Below are positions 8,568-16,560 of a DNA stretch of 64,000 bases, in pieces; within the stretch, counting starts at the first letter, position 1, and each line of letters begins with the position of its first letter. Below the pieces are notes generated by a model. That model saw nothing but the letters and a program-made list of their open reading frames with translations, was not told the DNA's origin and did no database searches. Origin of the DNA: Streptomyces venezuelae (lineage in GTDB: Bacteria > Actinomycetota > Actinomycetes > Streptomycetales > Streptomycetaceae); assembly GCF_008642315.1 (NCBI RefSeq), contig NZ_CP029192.1, positions 310,001 through 374,000 on the forward strand, read 5' to 3'. The position numbers were made by a program, and so were the translations under genes.

Positions 8568-9142
8568 CGGTGGCCTCCGTCGGCGCTGAGGGTGAGGGAG
8601 AGGGCGTCCGCGTAACCGTCGTTGGAGGTGCCGCCGCCGCTGCGGGTGAAGACGAGGAGGAGCCGTGCCGAGCGGGCGGTGGGCGGCACGGCGGCCTCGG
8701 CGGTGCGCTCCACGAGGCCCGTGCGGCCGCCCCGGTCCGCGGCGCCGACGGGGCCGAGCACGCTGAGGGCCACGGGCGTGCCCTTGGCGTCACGGAACTC
8801 CACGGAGAGCCGGGCGCCGTCCTCCTGTCCGGCGTAGCCCCCGAGCCAGGCCGACAGGGTGTAGCGCACCCGCCCCGCGTCGACGGCCCGGCGTCCCGTC
8901 CGGCCGGTCCTGGGCAGGGAGACGTCCTGGACCAGGGCGGTGCGGGCGCTGTTGCCGCCCGAGAAGAAGCGGCTCCCCCGCCGGGCAGGACCGGGATCCG
9001 CCGGGGTCGGATAGCCGCCGCCGAGGCTGTAGGCGACGAGCGCCGGCGCCCCTTGGGCCACCCGCCAGCCGCGGACCTCCGTCACGGGGTCGGCGGTGCC
9101 GCCCGCCCCGCCCTCCGCGTCGCCGTTGACGACCAGATTCAC
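8564..9142 (-). CDS. Small protein with carbohydrate-binding-like beta-sandwich, coupled to phoD-type gene
   Basis: This 192-residue protein starts at GTG 9142 behind AGGAGG with a 5-nt spacer. It opens with MNLVVNGDAEGG, the common start of jelly-roll or carbohydrate-binding-like modules, and the rest (VRGWRV..., SAWLGGY..., ARLSVEFRDAKG, SARLLLVFTR) alternates beta-strands in the same way. There is no signal peptide, so it may act in the cytoplasm or leave with the Tat-exported phosphatase whose gene it overlaps by 4 nt. A chaperone or piggy-back role is possible but unproven. Confidence 0.75.
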   Translation of the reverse strand: MNLVVNGDAEGGAGGTADPVTEVRGWRVAQGAPALVAYSLGGGYPTPADPGPARRGSRFFSGGNSARTALVQDVSLPRTGRTGRRAVDAGRVRYTLSAWLGGYAGQEDGARLSVEFRDAKGTPVALSVLGPVGAADRGGRTGLVERTAEAAVPPTARSARLLLVFTRSGGGTSNDGYADALSLTLSADGGHR

Positions 9143-9291
9143 GCGCGCCTCCTGTGATCGTTGGATCGAGCGCGGTCAGCCCACCAGCCACGCGTGAACC
9201 AGGAGAAGCGTCCCGGCGAATTCTGTTACGCACGCACCTGTTCCGGGCGCGGGTGCGGTACGACGACTGCTCGGAGTCGGATCAGCCGGAG

Positions 9292-9525
9292 TCAGATCAG
9301 TTGGCGCAGCAGGTGCGCGCAGGCCGCCGCCTCGTCCACGTGCCGGGCCAGAGGCTGGTGCACGCCCCGCTCGTACGTCCCGACCTCCCACTCCCCGCCC
9401 CCGACCCCGCGCAGGTAGACGAAGTCGGGGGGCGTGGGGGACGGTTCGTGGACGCCGTCGATCCAGTAGTAGCCGTCGGCGATCCCGGCCGCGCGCAGCG
9501 CCACCGCCGCCTCACGGACGTCCAC
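9292..9525 (-). CDS. Probable immunity protein for the adjacent TNT-domain protein
   Basis: This 77-residue protein starts at GTG 9525 behind a strong GGAGGAGG site, 16 nt after the stop of the TNT-domain gene on the same strand. It is small, has no signal peptide and is probably cytoplasmic. Recognisable stretches are GIADGYYWIDGVHEP, GGEWEVGTYERG and the terminal DEAAACAHLLRQL. Position and size directly after a secreted NAD-degrading toxin domain, as in other toxin-immunity pairs, are the main reason for the immunity call. Sequence alone does not show function. Confidence 0.6.
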   Translation of the reverse strand: MDVREAAVALRAAGIADGYYWIDGVHEPSPTPPDFVYLRGVGGGEWEVGTYERGVHQPLARHVDEAAACAHLLRQLI

Positions 9526-9541
9526 GGACGTGCCTCCTCCG

Positions 9542-10237
9542 CTAGTCGTCCGCGGGCTCGAGGTACCCGTGGTCGAGCAGCCACTTCACGTTGAGCCGTT
9601 GCCCCTCGCCCGGGTCGAGGAAGGCCGGGTCCAGTTTGATCTGCTGGCCGCGGCCCGGCTGTTCGAACCAGGGGGCGATGCTGCCCTGCCAGACGTGGAA
9701 CGGCTTGCTCACCTCGTAGACGCGGTAGTCGCAGGCGACGGCGGCGTCGCGGGTGTTGAGGTTCTGCGGGGGCAGGGCGCGCTTCGCGTACGGGTCGCCC
9801 GCGGGCGCGAGGTACCCGCCGAACTCCGAGCCGAAGCGGTCCAGCTCCTCGCCCTTCTCCAGGAGCTCACGGTGCTTGTCGACCTGGCCGTTGACGGTGT
9901 CGAAGCCGTCGTTGGGCGGGTACTTCCAGCTGCCGGTGTCCGCCGGGCCCTCCCAGTACTTCTTCAGGAAGGCCTTCGGCGACAGCTTGCCGGTGCGCTT
10001 CCAGTTCTTCAGGAGCGGGCCGACGGGGCGCTGCCACTTCTTGGGCAGCCAGGCCGGGCCGAGGCGGGCGTCGCCCTGGAACTTCCCGGTGCACGGCTCG
10101 TGGGCCGCACCGGCGGTCAGCGGAGGCGCGGGGGCGGCCGGAACCGCCGCGCTCGCGGCGGGTGCGGCCGCCATGGCGCCGGCGGCGGCGAGCGCGGCCA
10201 GGACGGTACGGATCCGGATCACACGGCTGTGGTCCAC
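9542..10237 (-). CDS. Secreted TNT-domain protein (NAD+ glycohydrolase-type toxin)
   Basis: The start is placed at GTG 10237 behind GAGGAG (7-nt spacer), giving 231 residues with a signal peptide (VIRIRTVLAALAAAGAMAAA, cleaved after ASA near residue 30). Residues about 100-228 match the tuberculosis-necrotizing-toxin fold by motif: KYPPNDGF, LDRFGSEFGGYLAPAGDPY, AKRALPP, YRVYEVSKPF, and IAPWFEQPGRGQQI, which contains the conserved Gln of the NAD site. The family hydrolyses NAD+. Residues 45-100 form a basic linker (LPKKWQRPVGPLLKNWKR). A small gene follows 16 nt downstream as a likely antidote. Whether the target is another bacterium, a eukaryote or an extracellular substrate is unknown. Confidence 0.85.
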   Translation of the reverse strand: MDHSRVIRIRTVLAALAAAGAMAAAPAASAAVPAAPAPPLTAGAAHEPCTGKFQGDARLGPAWLPKKWQRPVGPLLKNWKRTGKLSPKAFLKKYWEGPADTGSWKYPPNDGFDTVNGQVDKHRELLEKGEELDRFGSEFGGYLAPAGDPYAKRALPPQNLNTRDAAVACDYRVYEVSKPFHVWQGSIAPWFEQPGRGQQIKLDPAFLDPGEGQRLNVKWLLDHGYLEPADD

Positions 10238-10491
10238 TCGGCAACTCCTCGGGCATCTGTGTGCAGTGGGCAGCGATCGCTCGCACACCGTATCCGAGCC
10301 GTGCCTCTGCGTTGTCCTTCCTGATCAACTCGCCGCGATGTACACCCCCGTTGGCCGATTCCGGGCGTCCTCCGCGGCCCTCCGCCCGGCGAGTCGGCGC
10401 GCCGACGTGTGCGGCTCTTGTCCGCCCGCTCCTCCACGGGGCACTGTGTGTGTCTGCCACATCCGTCACTACCGACGCACGAGGTGCAGGT

Positions 10492-11730
10492 ATGAACAGC
10501 GGAGCAGAGCCGGGCACGGACTCGGAGAGCGGCGGCCCCGGGCGGCGTCGGTTCATCGGTGCGCTGGTGGGGGCCGCGACCGCCGGGGCACTTGCCGCCA
10601 CCTCCGCCTGTGGATCGCCCGGCCCGGCGAGCCGCGAGCGTTCCGACCTCACCCGACGCAGTACGGCTTCCTCCGCGGCGCACCAGCGGCGCCGCGAGGG
10701 ACGGTTGTTCCTGGGGACGTACACCTCGCAGGAAGGCGGCGGCAAGGGCATCGGCCTGGCGACGTACGACGACGTGACGGGTCGCGTCACCGGCACCGGC
10801 ACGCTCGACGGAGTCCCCGACCCCTCCTATCTGGCGCTGCACCCGTCCGGCCGCACGCTCTACGCCGTCAACGAGCGGGAGAAGGGCGGCGTGACCGCCG
10901 TCGCGCTCTCCCCCGACGGCCGGCATGACGTCCTCGGCACGCGCGACACCGGCGGCAACGGCCCGTGTCACCTCTCCGTGCATCCGGGCGGCCGCTGGCT
11001 GCTCAGCGCGAACTACGGATCGGGCAGCGTGGCCGTGCACCCCATCGAGGCGTCGGGGGCGCTCGGTGCGCGGACGGACCTGGTCACGCACTCCTCGCCG
11101 CCCCCGGGCCCCGGCCAACAGGGGCCGCACGCCCACCAGATCGTCACGGCTCCGGACGGCCGCCACGTCCTGGCCGTCGACCTCGGCAACGACACGGTCT
11201 ACACGTACCGCCTGGATGAGAAGGCGGGCAGGCTCAGCCGCGTGTCGTACGCGAGCCTGCGGCCTGGCGCGGGCCCGCGCCACCTCACCTTCCACCCGTC
11301 GGGCCGCTTCGCGTACGTCGCCGACGAGCTGGACAACACGGTCGTCGTCTGCGCGTACGACCCCGCCTCGGGCCGCCTCACGCCGGGTGAGCCGCAGTCG
11401 ACCGGCACGGGTGAGGGCACCAGCTATCCGGCCCAGATCGTGGTGACGCGCGAGGGCCGCTTCGCCTTCCTCGCCAACCGCGGGCACAACAGCATCACGC
11501 GGTACGCGATCGAAGGCGACGGCGCCCGGCTGCGGCTCCTCGACACGGTGCCCGTCGGCGGGGACTTCCCTCGGCAGCTCGCGTTCTCGCCGTCCCAGCG
11601 GCTGCTGTTCGCCGCGAACCAGAAGTCGAGCTCGGTGAGCGTCTTCCAGGTCGACGGGGGCAGCGGCGCACTCCGCCTCACCGGCAAGCCGTTCGCCTCG
11701 CCGATCGCGGTGTGTGCGCTGCCCCTCTGA
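10492..11730 (+). CDS. Lactonase-family seven-bladed beta-propeller lipoprotein
   Basis: This 412-residue protein starts at ATG 10492; longer in-frame starts would run into the divergent TNT promoter. It has a twin-arginine-like RRRFIGALVG stretch followed by a lipobox ending in TSAC, so it is probably Tat-exported and lipid-anchored. From residue about 70 there are repeated blades with PSYLALHPSGRTLYAVNE, HLSVHPGGRWLLSANYG, HLTFHPSGRFAYVADELDN and FPRQLAFSPSQRLLFAANQ. This is the pattern of the 6-phosphogluconolactonase (Pgl-type) family, but a surface lipoprotein is unlikely to act in the pentose-phosphate pathway, so the substrate is open. Confidence 0.85.
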   Translation: MNSGAEPGTDSESGGPGRRRFIGALVGAATAGALAATSACGSPGPASRERSDLTRRSTASSAAHQRRREGRLFLGTYTSQEGGGKGIGLATYDDVTGRVTGTGTLDGVPDPSYLALHPSGRTLYAVNEREKGGVTAVALSPDGRHDVLGTRDTGGNGPCHLSVHPGGRWLLSANYGSGSVAVHPIEASGALGARTDLVTHSSPPPGPGQQGPHAHQIVTAPDGRHVLAVDLGNDTVYTYRLDEKAGRLSRVSYASLRPGAGPRHLTFHPSGRFAYVADELDNTVVVCAYDPASGRLTPGEPQSTGTGEGTSYPAQIVVTREGRFAFLANRGHNSITRYAIEGDGARLRLLDTVPVGGDFPRQLAFSPSQRLLFAANQKSSSVSVFQVDGGSGALRLTGKPFASPIAVCALPL

Positions 11731-11759
11731 CGTCCCGGCACCCCGGCGTCACCAGCGGC

Positions 11760-12533
11760 TCAGTTGGACGTCAGCCCGCCGTCCACGGCGAGGGCGGTCC
11801 CCGTGGAGAACGACGCGCGGTCGCTGCACAGCCACAGGGCCGCCTGGGCGATTTCGACCGGGTCCGCCATGCGCTTCTGCATCTGGCGGGCGACGAAGGC
11901 GTGCTCGAGCTCCGGGTGCGCCTCGACCGCCTGGCTGATCATTTCCGTCCGCGTGGTGCCGACGACCAGCGTGTTGATGCGGATGTCGTGCGCGGCGTAC
12001 TCGGCCGCGGCGGCCCTGGTCATGCCGAGCACCGCGTGCTTCGCAGCGACGTAGGGCACGGGTGCCCCGGTGGCCACCATGGCCGCCGTGCTCGCGGTGT
12101 TGACGATCGCGCCCTTGCCCGCTTCGAGCATGACGGGGATCTGTGAGCGCAGGCAGTTCCAGGTGCCGCGGACGTTGACGTCCATCGTCCGCTCGAAGAC
12201 GTCCTGGTCGAGCTCGTGCAGCGGCAGCATCTGCGAGCCCGCGTAGCCCGCGTTGTTGAAGGCCGCGTCCAGGGCGCCGAAGTGTTCGCGCGTCGCGTCG
12301 ACGGCGCGCCGCACGTCCTCGGCGCTCGCGACGTCTCCGGCGCTGACCGCCGCTCGGCCTCCCGATTCGTTGATCTCCTGGGCGAGTTGCTTCAGTGTGT
12401 CCTCGCGGCGGGCCATCAGCAGGACCGCGGCCCCCTCGGCGGCGAAGAGCCGTGCGGCGGCCTCGCCGATCCCGCTCGAAGCCCCCGTGATCATGACGGC
12501 CTTGCCGGCCAGCATTCCATTCGTGTCGGTCAT
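11760..12533 (-). CDS. Short-chain dehydrogenase/reductase
   Basis: This is a classical SDR of about 257 residues. The NAD(P)-binding TGASSGIGEAA is near residue 20, followed by NNAG near 98, a catalytic Ser in IVNTAST and YVAAKHA with Tyr and Lys. The end, STGTALAVDGG, is typical. I prefer the ATG at 12533 (MTDTNGML); an upstream GTG at 12566 lies directly against a GAGGGG and is too close to use it. Substrate cannot be told. It converges on the lactonase gene with 29 bp between stops, and its start faces the snapalysin promoter. Confidence 0.88.
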   Translation of the reverse strand: MTDTNGMLAGKAVMITGASSGIGEAAARLFAAEGAAVLLMARREDTLKQLAQEINESGGRAAVSAGDVASAEDVRRAVDATREHFGALDAAFNNAGYAGSQMLPLHELDQDVFERTMDVNVRGTWNCLRSQIPVMLEAGKGAIVNTASTAAMVATGAPVPYVAAKHAVLGMTRAAAAEYAAHDIRINTLVVGTTRTEMISQAVEAHPELEHAFVARQMQKRMADPVEIAQAALWLCSDRASFSTGTALAVDGGLTSN

Positions 12534-12769
12534 TCCGTGAGTAAAGCCCGTGCGGGGCCGGTTCACACCCCTCGAAGATCATGAGATGCCCCACAGCCAC
12601 CACCGCCGGGTCAAGGACGCGCTCCCACAGCCGCACTCGGTGTGGCTGGATATGGTGCGGACCTCCCCCCAACCCATGGCCAGAGGCAACACAGCTCGCA
12701 CTTGACGATGTACTGTCACGCGCGAGCGAGCATCGTCAGCGAGCCCCCCACGCACCCGAAAGGACAACG

Positions 12770-13351
12770 ATGCAGCACTTCAGACGCCTCGTCATAGCCA
12801 TCGCGACTACAGCGGCCGCCCTCACCGCGGCACCCGCGGCGAACGCCGTGTCCACCCCGGACACGGTTGCGGCCAAGCGCACCACCGCCGTGGTGACACT
12901 TCGCTACGACGACAGCCAGGCCAGGGGCTGGGAGACGGCGATCGCCGCCGGAGTCGCCTCGTGGAACACCAACGTGGACAACGTCAAGCTGGCCAAGGCC
13001 CAGCCCGGCACCCGGGCCGAGATCCAGATCGTGGCCACCAGCGGCTGGCCGCAGGCGACGATCGGCCCGGTCAGGCCGGGCGGTCGCGGACGCGTCGAAC
13101 TGGGCAGCCAGGCCGTCAGCCAGGGGTACGACAAGACGCGCATCGCCGCCCATGAGATCGGCCACAACCTGGGGCTGCCCGACACCAAGCCGGGCCCGTG
13201 CTCCCAGTTGATGTCGGGCTCCACCGGAGGCGTCAGCTGCAAGAACGCCTTGCCGAACGCGGCCGAGCAGGCCCGCGTCGAGTCCTACTACGCCAACGGC
13301 GTCGCCTCACACGTACCGGCCGTCGGCCACCTGGTGGTTGACGCGCCGTAG
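12770..13351 (+). CDS. snpA: Snapalysin-type secreted zinc protease (M7)
   Basis: This 193-residue preprotein starts at ATG 12770 behind AAAGGAC. A Sec signal peptide (VIAIATTAAALTAAPAANA) ends near residue 26. The mature part carries HEIGHNLGLPD (His128, Glu129, His132, Asp138), the short metzincin site with Asp as third ligand that defines snapalysins, and the Met-turn QLMSG. Four Cys could pair. Snapalysins are small milk-hydrolysing proteases restricted to Streptomyces and relatives. In many strains a divergent LysR gene controls it; none is adjacent here. Length is normal. Confidence 0.92.
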   Translation: MQHFRRLVIAIATTAAALTAAPAANAVSTPDTVAAKRTTAVVTLRYDDSQARGWETAIAAGVASWNTNVDNVKLAKAQPGTRAEIQIVATSGWPQATIGPVRPGGRGRVELGSQAVSQGYDKTRIAAHEIGHNLGLPDTKPGPCSQLMSGSTGGVSCKNALPNAAEQARVESYYANGVASHVPAVGHLVVDAP

Positions 13352-13436
13352 CCACCCGAAAATCCCCTGCGTGTCGATGCCCGGCCGTGACACCCTCGGC
13401 CGGGCATCCGCGACGGGGGATACGGAGTACGGACTG

Positions 13437-14810
13437 GTGGAAGTCAACGGCGGACCGGGGGTGCGGCTTCTCGCGGCGGTGCGGGCCGGGGATGTCGAGA
13501 GGGTGCGGGACCTGCTCGGCGAAGGGGCGGATCCGGACGCCGTGGACGAGGACGGGCTGCCCGCGTTGTGCGTCGCGGTCGCGGCCCACGACGCGCCGGT
13601 CGCCCGAGCCCTCATGGAGGGCGGCGCCACTGCGGACCGTGTGCTGCCCGACGGGACGACGCCTCTGTGGCGGGCGGTCGACGCTGGCTCGCACGCGGTC
13701 TTCGAGGCCGTGCTCGGCCCGGAGGCCTCGCTGCGGCTCCCGGAAGCGTCTTGCGCGGCGCTGATCGCGCTGGCCTCGGACTGGTACCGGACGGGCGTCA
13801 CCGAGGTCTTGCGGCGCAGGACCGGTGCGACGGGGCCCGTCACCACGGTCCGGGTCGAGGACGACGGGTACGACTGGGTGGACGAGGTCTCGCTCGGCGG
13901 GCTCATCGTGCGGGCCGGGCACGGCGCCATCCTGAGCACCCTCGAAGCGGCCTGCCGCGTTCCGACCCTTGTCGACGAACTGATCGCCCGTGCCGTGCGG
14001 CAGCCGGACGAGGAGCACGTCGACTGGTCGGCGGTCCGCTGGCTCCTCGTCCGGCGACGTGACGACGCGTCCTGGTCGGCCGTCGTCGCCCACCGCCACC
14101 ACCCGGACCCGGTGCACCGCAGGTTCGTCGCCGACTATCTGCGAACGCGCTCGTTCTGCGACGTCGACCACCCGCAGTACGGGAAGCGCGAGACCGAGGT
14201 CCTCGCCGCCTGGTCCGCCGAGGAGACGGACAGCGGCGTTCTCGCCAAGGTGCTGGGCGCGTTCACGGAGTACGAGCATCCCGCCCTGGAGGCCGCGGGG
14301 CTGCGCCACGCCGGACATCCGGATCCGCGCGTGCGACGCGAGGTGCCGTACGCGTTCCTGACGAACGGTGGTCCGCATTCCCCGGCAGGCCGGGAGGCGC
14401 TGCTCGCCCTCGTCTGCGACCCGGACACGGAAGTGCGGCTCAGGGCCTGCTGGGTGAGCGGGGGCGATGAGACGCTCCGCCCCGACGTCACCCGGGCGCT
14501 GCTCCCCATGACCGAGGACACGGACCCCGCCGTGCGCCGCCGGGCGACCGAGATCCTGGCCGCTTCCCCGGACCGCACACCGGCCGTCGCGGACGCGCTG
14601 ACGGCGATGCTGGACGCGGACGACCAGCTCGTCCGCCTGGAGGCCGCGTGGGGTCTCGCCCGCCGCGACGATCCGCGCACCGAGGAGGCGTACGAACGTG
14701 TGGGTCCCCTAGGCCCGGGGTTCGAGCACGACCACCGGGCCGGTGAGCTCCTGCACTTCAAGTGGCGCAAGCAGGACGCCGAGGCCGCGGCCTCCGCTAC
14801 GGCTTCGTGA
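13437..14810 (+). CDS. Ankyrin- and HEAT-repeat protein
   Basis: The start is set at GTG 13437 (VEVNGGPGVRLLAAV) with GGAG upstream; a longer frame from 13338 would overlap the snapalysin end. The resulting 457-residue protein has two ankyrin-like repeats at the N-terminus (VRAGDVERVRDLLGEGADPD, then a repeat starting GLPALCVAVAAHD). After a middle region without clear repeats come HEAT-type units in the C-terminal half (HPDPRVRREVPYAFL, DPDTEVRLRACWVSG, DTDPAVRRRATEILA, DDQLVRLEAAWGLARRDDP). It is cytoplasmic and probably a protein-binding scaffold. A 45-bp piece of its last repeat is duplicated in the decayed region at 6713. Its stop overlaps the isochorismatase-like gene tail-to-tail by 14 bp. 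Confidence 0.82.
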   Translation: MEVNGGPGVRLLAAVRAGDVERVRDLLGEGADPDAVDEDGLPALCVAVAAHDAPVARALMEGGATADRVLPDGTTPLWRAVDAGSHAVFEAVLGPEASLRLPEASCAALIALASDWYRTGVTEVLRRRTGATGPVTTVRVEDDGYDWVDEVSLGGLIVRAGHGAILSTLEAACRVPTLVDELIARAVRQPDEEHVDWSAVRWLLVRRRDDASWSAVVAHRHHPDPVHRRFVADYLRTRSFCDVDHPQYGKRETEVLAAWSAEETDSGVLAKVLGAFTEYEHPALEAAGLRHAGHPDPRVRREVPYAFLTNGGPHSPAGREALLALVCDPDTEVRLRACWVSGGDETLRPDVTRALLPMTEDTDPAVRRRATEILAASPDRTPAVADALTAMLDADDQLVRLEAAWGLARRDDPRTEEAYERVGPLGPGFEHDHRAGELLHFKWRKQDAEAAASATAS

Positions 14811-15411
14811 AGACCACGTCTGCCGCCCGCGCCACGATCTCGACCTCGTCGCCGAGCGTCCACTCGGCGACACGCGAGACCGTCGCCGCGGGCACCACGT
14901 CGCTGATGCCCTCGGCGGCCGGGATGTCATAGGTCGCGTGGGCGTCGTGCGGGAGGACCACGCGGAAGCCGAGCTCCAGCGCGGTGCTCGCCGTCGCCCT
15001 GACGCACATCTCCGACATCACGCCGCAGACGGCGAGTTCCCGCACGCCGGCGTCCTTCAGCAGCGATTCGAGCGGGGTCTCTTCGAAGCCGTCGTCGACG
15101 GTCTTGCGCAGGACGACCTCGCCCCGGTCCGTGTCCGCGGGCAGGTGGAGCTGCCAGCCGGGGGTGCCCGTCTCGTCGGAGGTGCCCGGCTCGCCGTCGT
15201 TCTGCAGCTGGACGACGAACGCGCCGTTGTCGCGCGCCCGGTCCAATAGACCCCGCACGCGGTCCAGGAGGCGTTCCGCGTCGGGCACGGCGCCGTCACC
15301 TGCGGCGAACGCGCTCTGCATGTCGACGATGATCAGTGCTTGGACGGGCGCGACCGCTTCGGTGGGGGCGTGGGGCGGTGTGGGGTGCGTGGGCTTCGGC
15401 TGGTTCGTCAC
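14797..15411 (-). CDS. Isochorismatase-like cysteine hydrolase
   Basis: This 204-residue protein carries the catalytic triad of the family: Asp30 in LIIVDMQSAF, Lys103 in VLRKTVDD and Cys136 in GVMSEMCVRAT, with the cis-peptide motif CGVMSE. The first ~20 residues are Pro/Thr/His-rich and probably disordered. Such enzymes are mostly amidases or nicotinamidase-like; the SEMCV variant does not settle the substrate. It diverges from the DUF1232 gene with only 54 bp between starts, so the two may share a promoter region. Confidence 0.88.
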   Translation of the reverse strand: MTNQPKPTHPTPPHAPTEAVAPVQALIIVDMQSAFAAGDGAVPDAERLLDRVRGLLDRARDNGAFVVQLQNDGEPGTSDETGTPGWQLHLPADTDRGEVVLRKTVDDGFEETPLESLLKDAGVRELAVCGVMSEMCVRATASTALELGFRVVLPHDAHATYDIPAAEGISDVVPAATVSRVAEWTLGDEVEIVARAADVVFTKP

Positions 15412-15465
15412 CCCGTCATCATCCCTACGAGACGTCAGACCTCAACTTGATTAACGTACGGGGGT

Positions 15466-15753
15466 ATGAGCACGGACCTGACCGTCCTTCTCGTTGTCGC
15501 CGCCGTCCTGGTCGCCGCGACCCTCGCCGTCGCGGTCGCCCTGCTCGTACGCCTCGTCCGGACCCGCCGCGCGCTGCGCAGAGCCGGTCTGCCCGTCGAG
15601 CGGCAGTGGGTGTTCTGGGCCGCCGTCGCCTACCTCGTGCTGCCGGCCGACCTGGTGCCCGACCCCGTCTATCTCGACGACATCGGGGTGCTGCTGCTGG
15701 CACTGCGGTCGATGCGGTCAGCCTCCGACGGGCCGCCCGCGCCGCGTGGTTGA
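15466..15753 (+). CDS. DUF1232 (YkvA-type) small membrane protein
   Basis: This 95-residue protein has one long N-terminal transmembrane segment (LTVLLVVAAVLVAATLAVAV) and the DUF1232 core WAAVAYLVLPADLVPDPVYL with the conserved YL..P.D..PD signature, followed by DDIGVLLLAL. The family is widespread and of unknown function. The last 36 bp overlap the end of the DUF2470 gene on the other strand. Confidence 0.8.
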   Translation: MSTDLTVLLVVAAVLVAATLAVAVALLVRLVRTRRALRRAGLPVERQWVFWAAVAYLVLPADLVPDPVYLDDIGVLLLALRSMRSASDGPPAPRG

Positions 15754-16431
15754 GAGGCGGGCCTTCATGAGGAGGGCATGCATGCACTCCGTCACCTGTG
15801 TGACGTCCTCGACGAGCTGGTGGAACGGGAGGCGTACGTCGGCCTGGCCGCGGGCGCGTTCGAGACGCAGGGAGATCCCGTGCCGGTCGATGGCGAGCGG
15901 GCGGACCCGCACCACTCCTTGCAGGCTGTCGGGGCTGATGAGGCGGGTGAGCTGCTCGACGGCCTCCGGGTGGGCGTCGGCGAGGTGCGTGAGCAGGCGC
16001 GACTCCGCCTCGGCCAGCGGATCCGGGACGGTCAGGGCGAATTCGTCGAGCTCCACGCCCTGACGCTCCCCGGTGGAGTCGTGCAGCACGGCGCACGTCG
16101 GCTCGAAGACCAGGTGCTCACCGTCGTACCCCAGCGTTCCGGAGAGCCAGAGCCGCGCGCGGATGCGGTCCCGCAGCGGCACCGGCGAGACGTCGGCGAA
16201 CTCGACCAGGGTGGACGGTTCGCCGCGCGGCGCGCAGATGACGGCGGCGGCGAGCGCGCTGTCCTCGGGCGGTGACAGCAGGATCCTGCCGTCCTCGGTC
16301 ACGGTGTGCGCGCCCACGAGTTCGTCCCTGCCGATCTCCGTGGTCACCGCGCAGGACCACGCGGTGGCGAGCACTGAACGAGCGCGTGCCGCCGCTGTGG
16401 GCACGGTCGTGCTGCTGTGACGGACACCCAT
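15718..16431 (-). CDS. DUF2470/HugZ-like protein, iron-regulated
   Basis: The start is ATG 16431, with GGAGG six bases upstream; a TTG at 16437 sits too close to that site. The 237-residue protein has an N-terminal split-barrel, flavin-reductase-like half (ARSVLATAWSCAVTTEIGR..., STLVEFADVSPVPLRDRIRA) and a C-terminal DUF2470 helical domain (AESRLLTHLADAHPEAVEQL). This is the domain order of HugZ-type haem oxygenases. I did not see the C-terminal His-rich loop of HugZ, so haem degradation is only a suggestion. A near-consensus iron box lies 12 bp upstream of the start codon, which supports a role in iron or haem handling. Confidence 0.85.
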   Translation of the reverse strand: MGVRHSSTTVPTAAARARSVLATAWSCAVTTEIGRDELVGAHTVTEDGRILLSPPEDSALAAAVICAPRGEPSTLVEFADVSPVPLRDRIRARLWLSGTLGYDGEHLVFEPTCAVLHDSTGERQGVELDEFALTVPDPLAEAESRLLTHLADAHPEAVEQLTRLISPDSLQGVVRVRPLAIDRHGISLRLERARGQADVRLPFHQLVEDVTQVTECMHALLMKARLSTTRRGRPVGG

Positions 16432-16443
16432 CCTCAACCTCCA

Positions 16444-16462
16444 TTAGGTAAGCCTTGCCTAA
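16444..16462 (-). promoter_or_regulatory. Iron box (DmdR1/IdeR operator) of the DUF2470 gene
   Basis: The 19-mer TTAGGTAAGCCTTGCCTAA is an inverted repeat very close to the actinobacterial iron-box consensus TTAGGTTAGGCTAACCTAA. It lies just upstream of the ribosome binding site of the DUF2470 gene, where a bound repressor would block transcription. The sense is repression with Fe2+ and expression under iron starvation, as known for DmdR1-type regulators. Confidence 0.85.
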
Positions 16463-16497
16463 CTTATCGAAGATTCCTGAACAGGGCCAGTACGCGT

Positions 16498-16531
16498 CTT
16501 GGCCCCGCGCGGCGAACCGCGCGGGGCCAAG
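16498..16531. terminator. Strong hairpin terminator
   Basis: Perfect 15-bp arms (CTTGGCCCCGCGCGG and its complement) enclose a CGAA tetraloop. It lies 30 bp past the stop of the MBL-fold gene and just upstream of the iron-regulated gene, so it insulates the two minus-strand units. There is no U-tract, as is common in Streptomyces. Confidence 0.85.
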
Positions 16532-16560
16532 AGACGTACGTACAGAAGAGGAACCAGAGG

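Noticed and set aside
7372..9157. Open frames antisense to the phosphatase and CBM-like genes
   Set aside because: No motifs and strongly biased composition; shadows of the minus-strand genes.
9190..9205. Possible PHO box upstream of the PhoD pair
   Set aside because: Only one GTTCACG unit is seen on the minus strand; a PhoP box needs at least two 11-bp direct repeat units.
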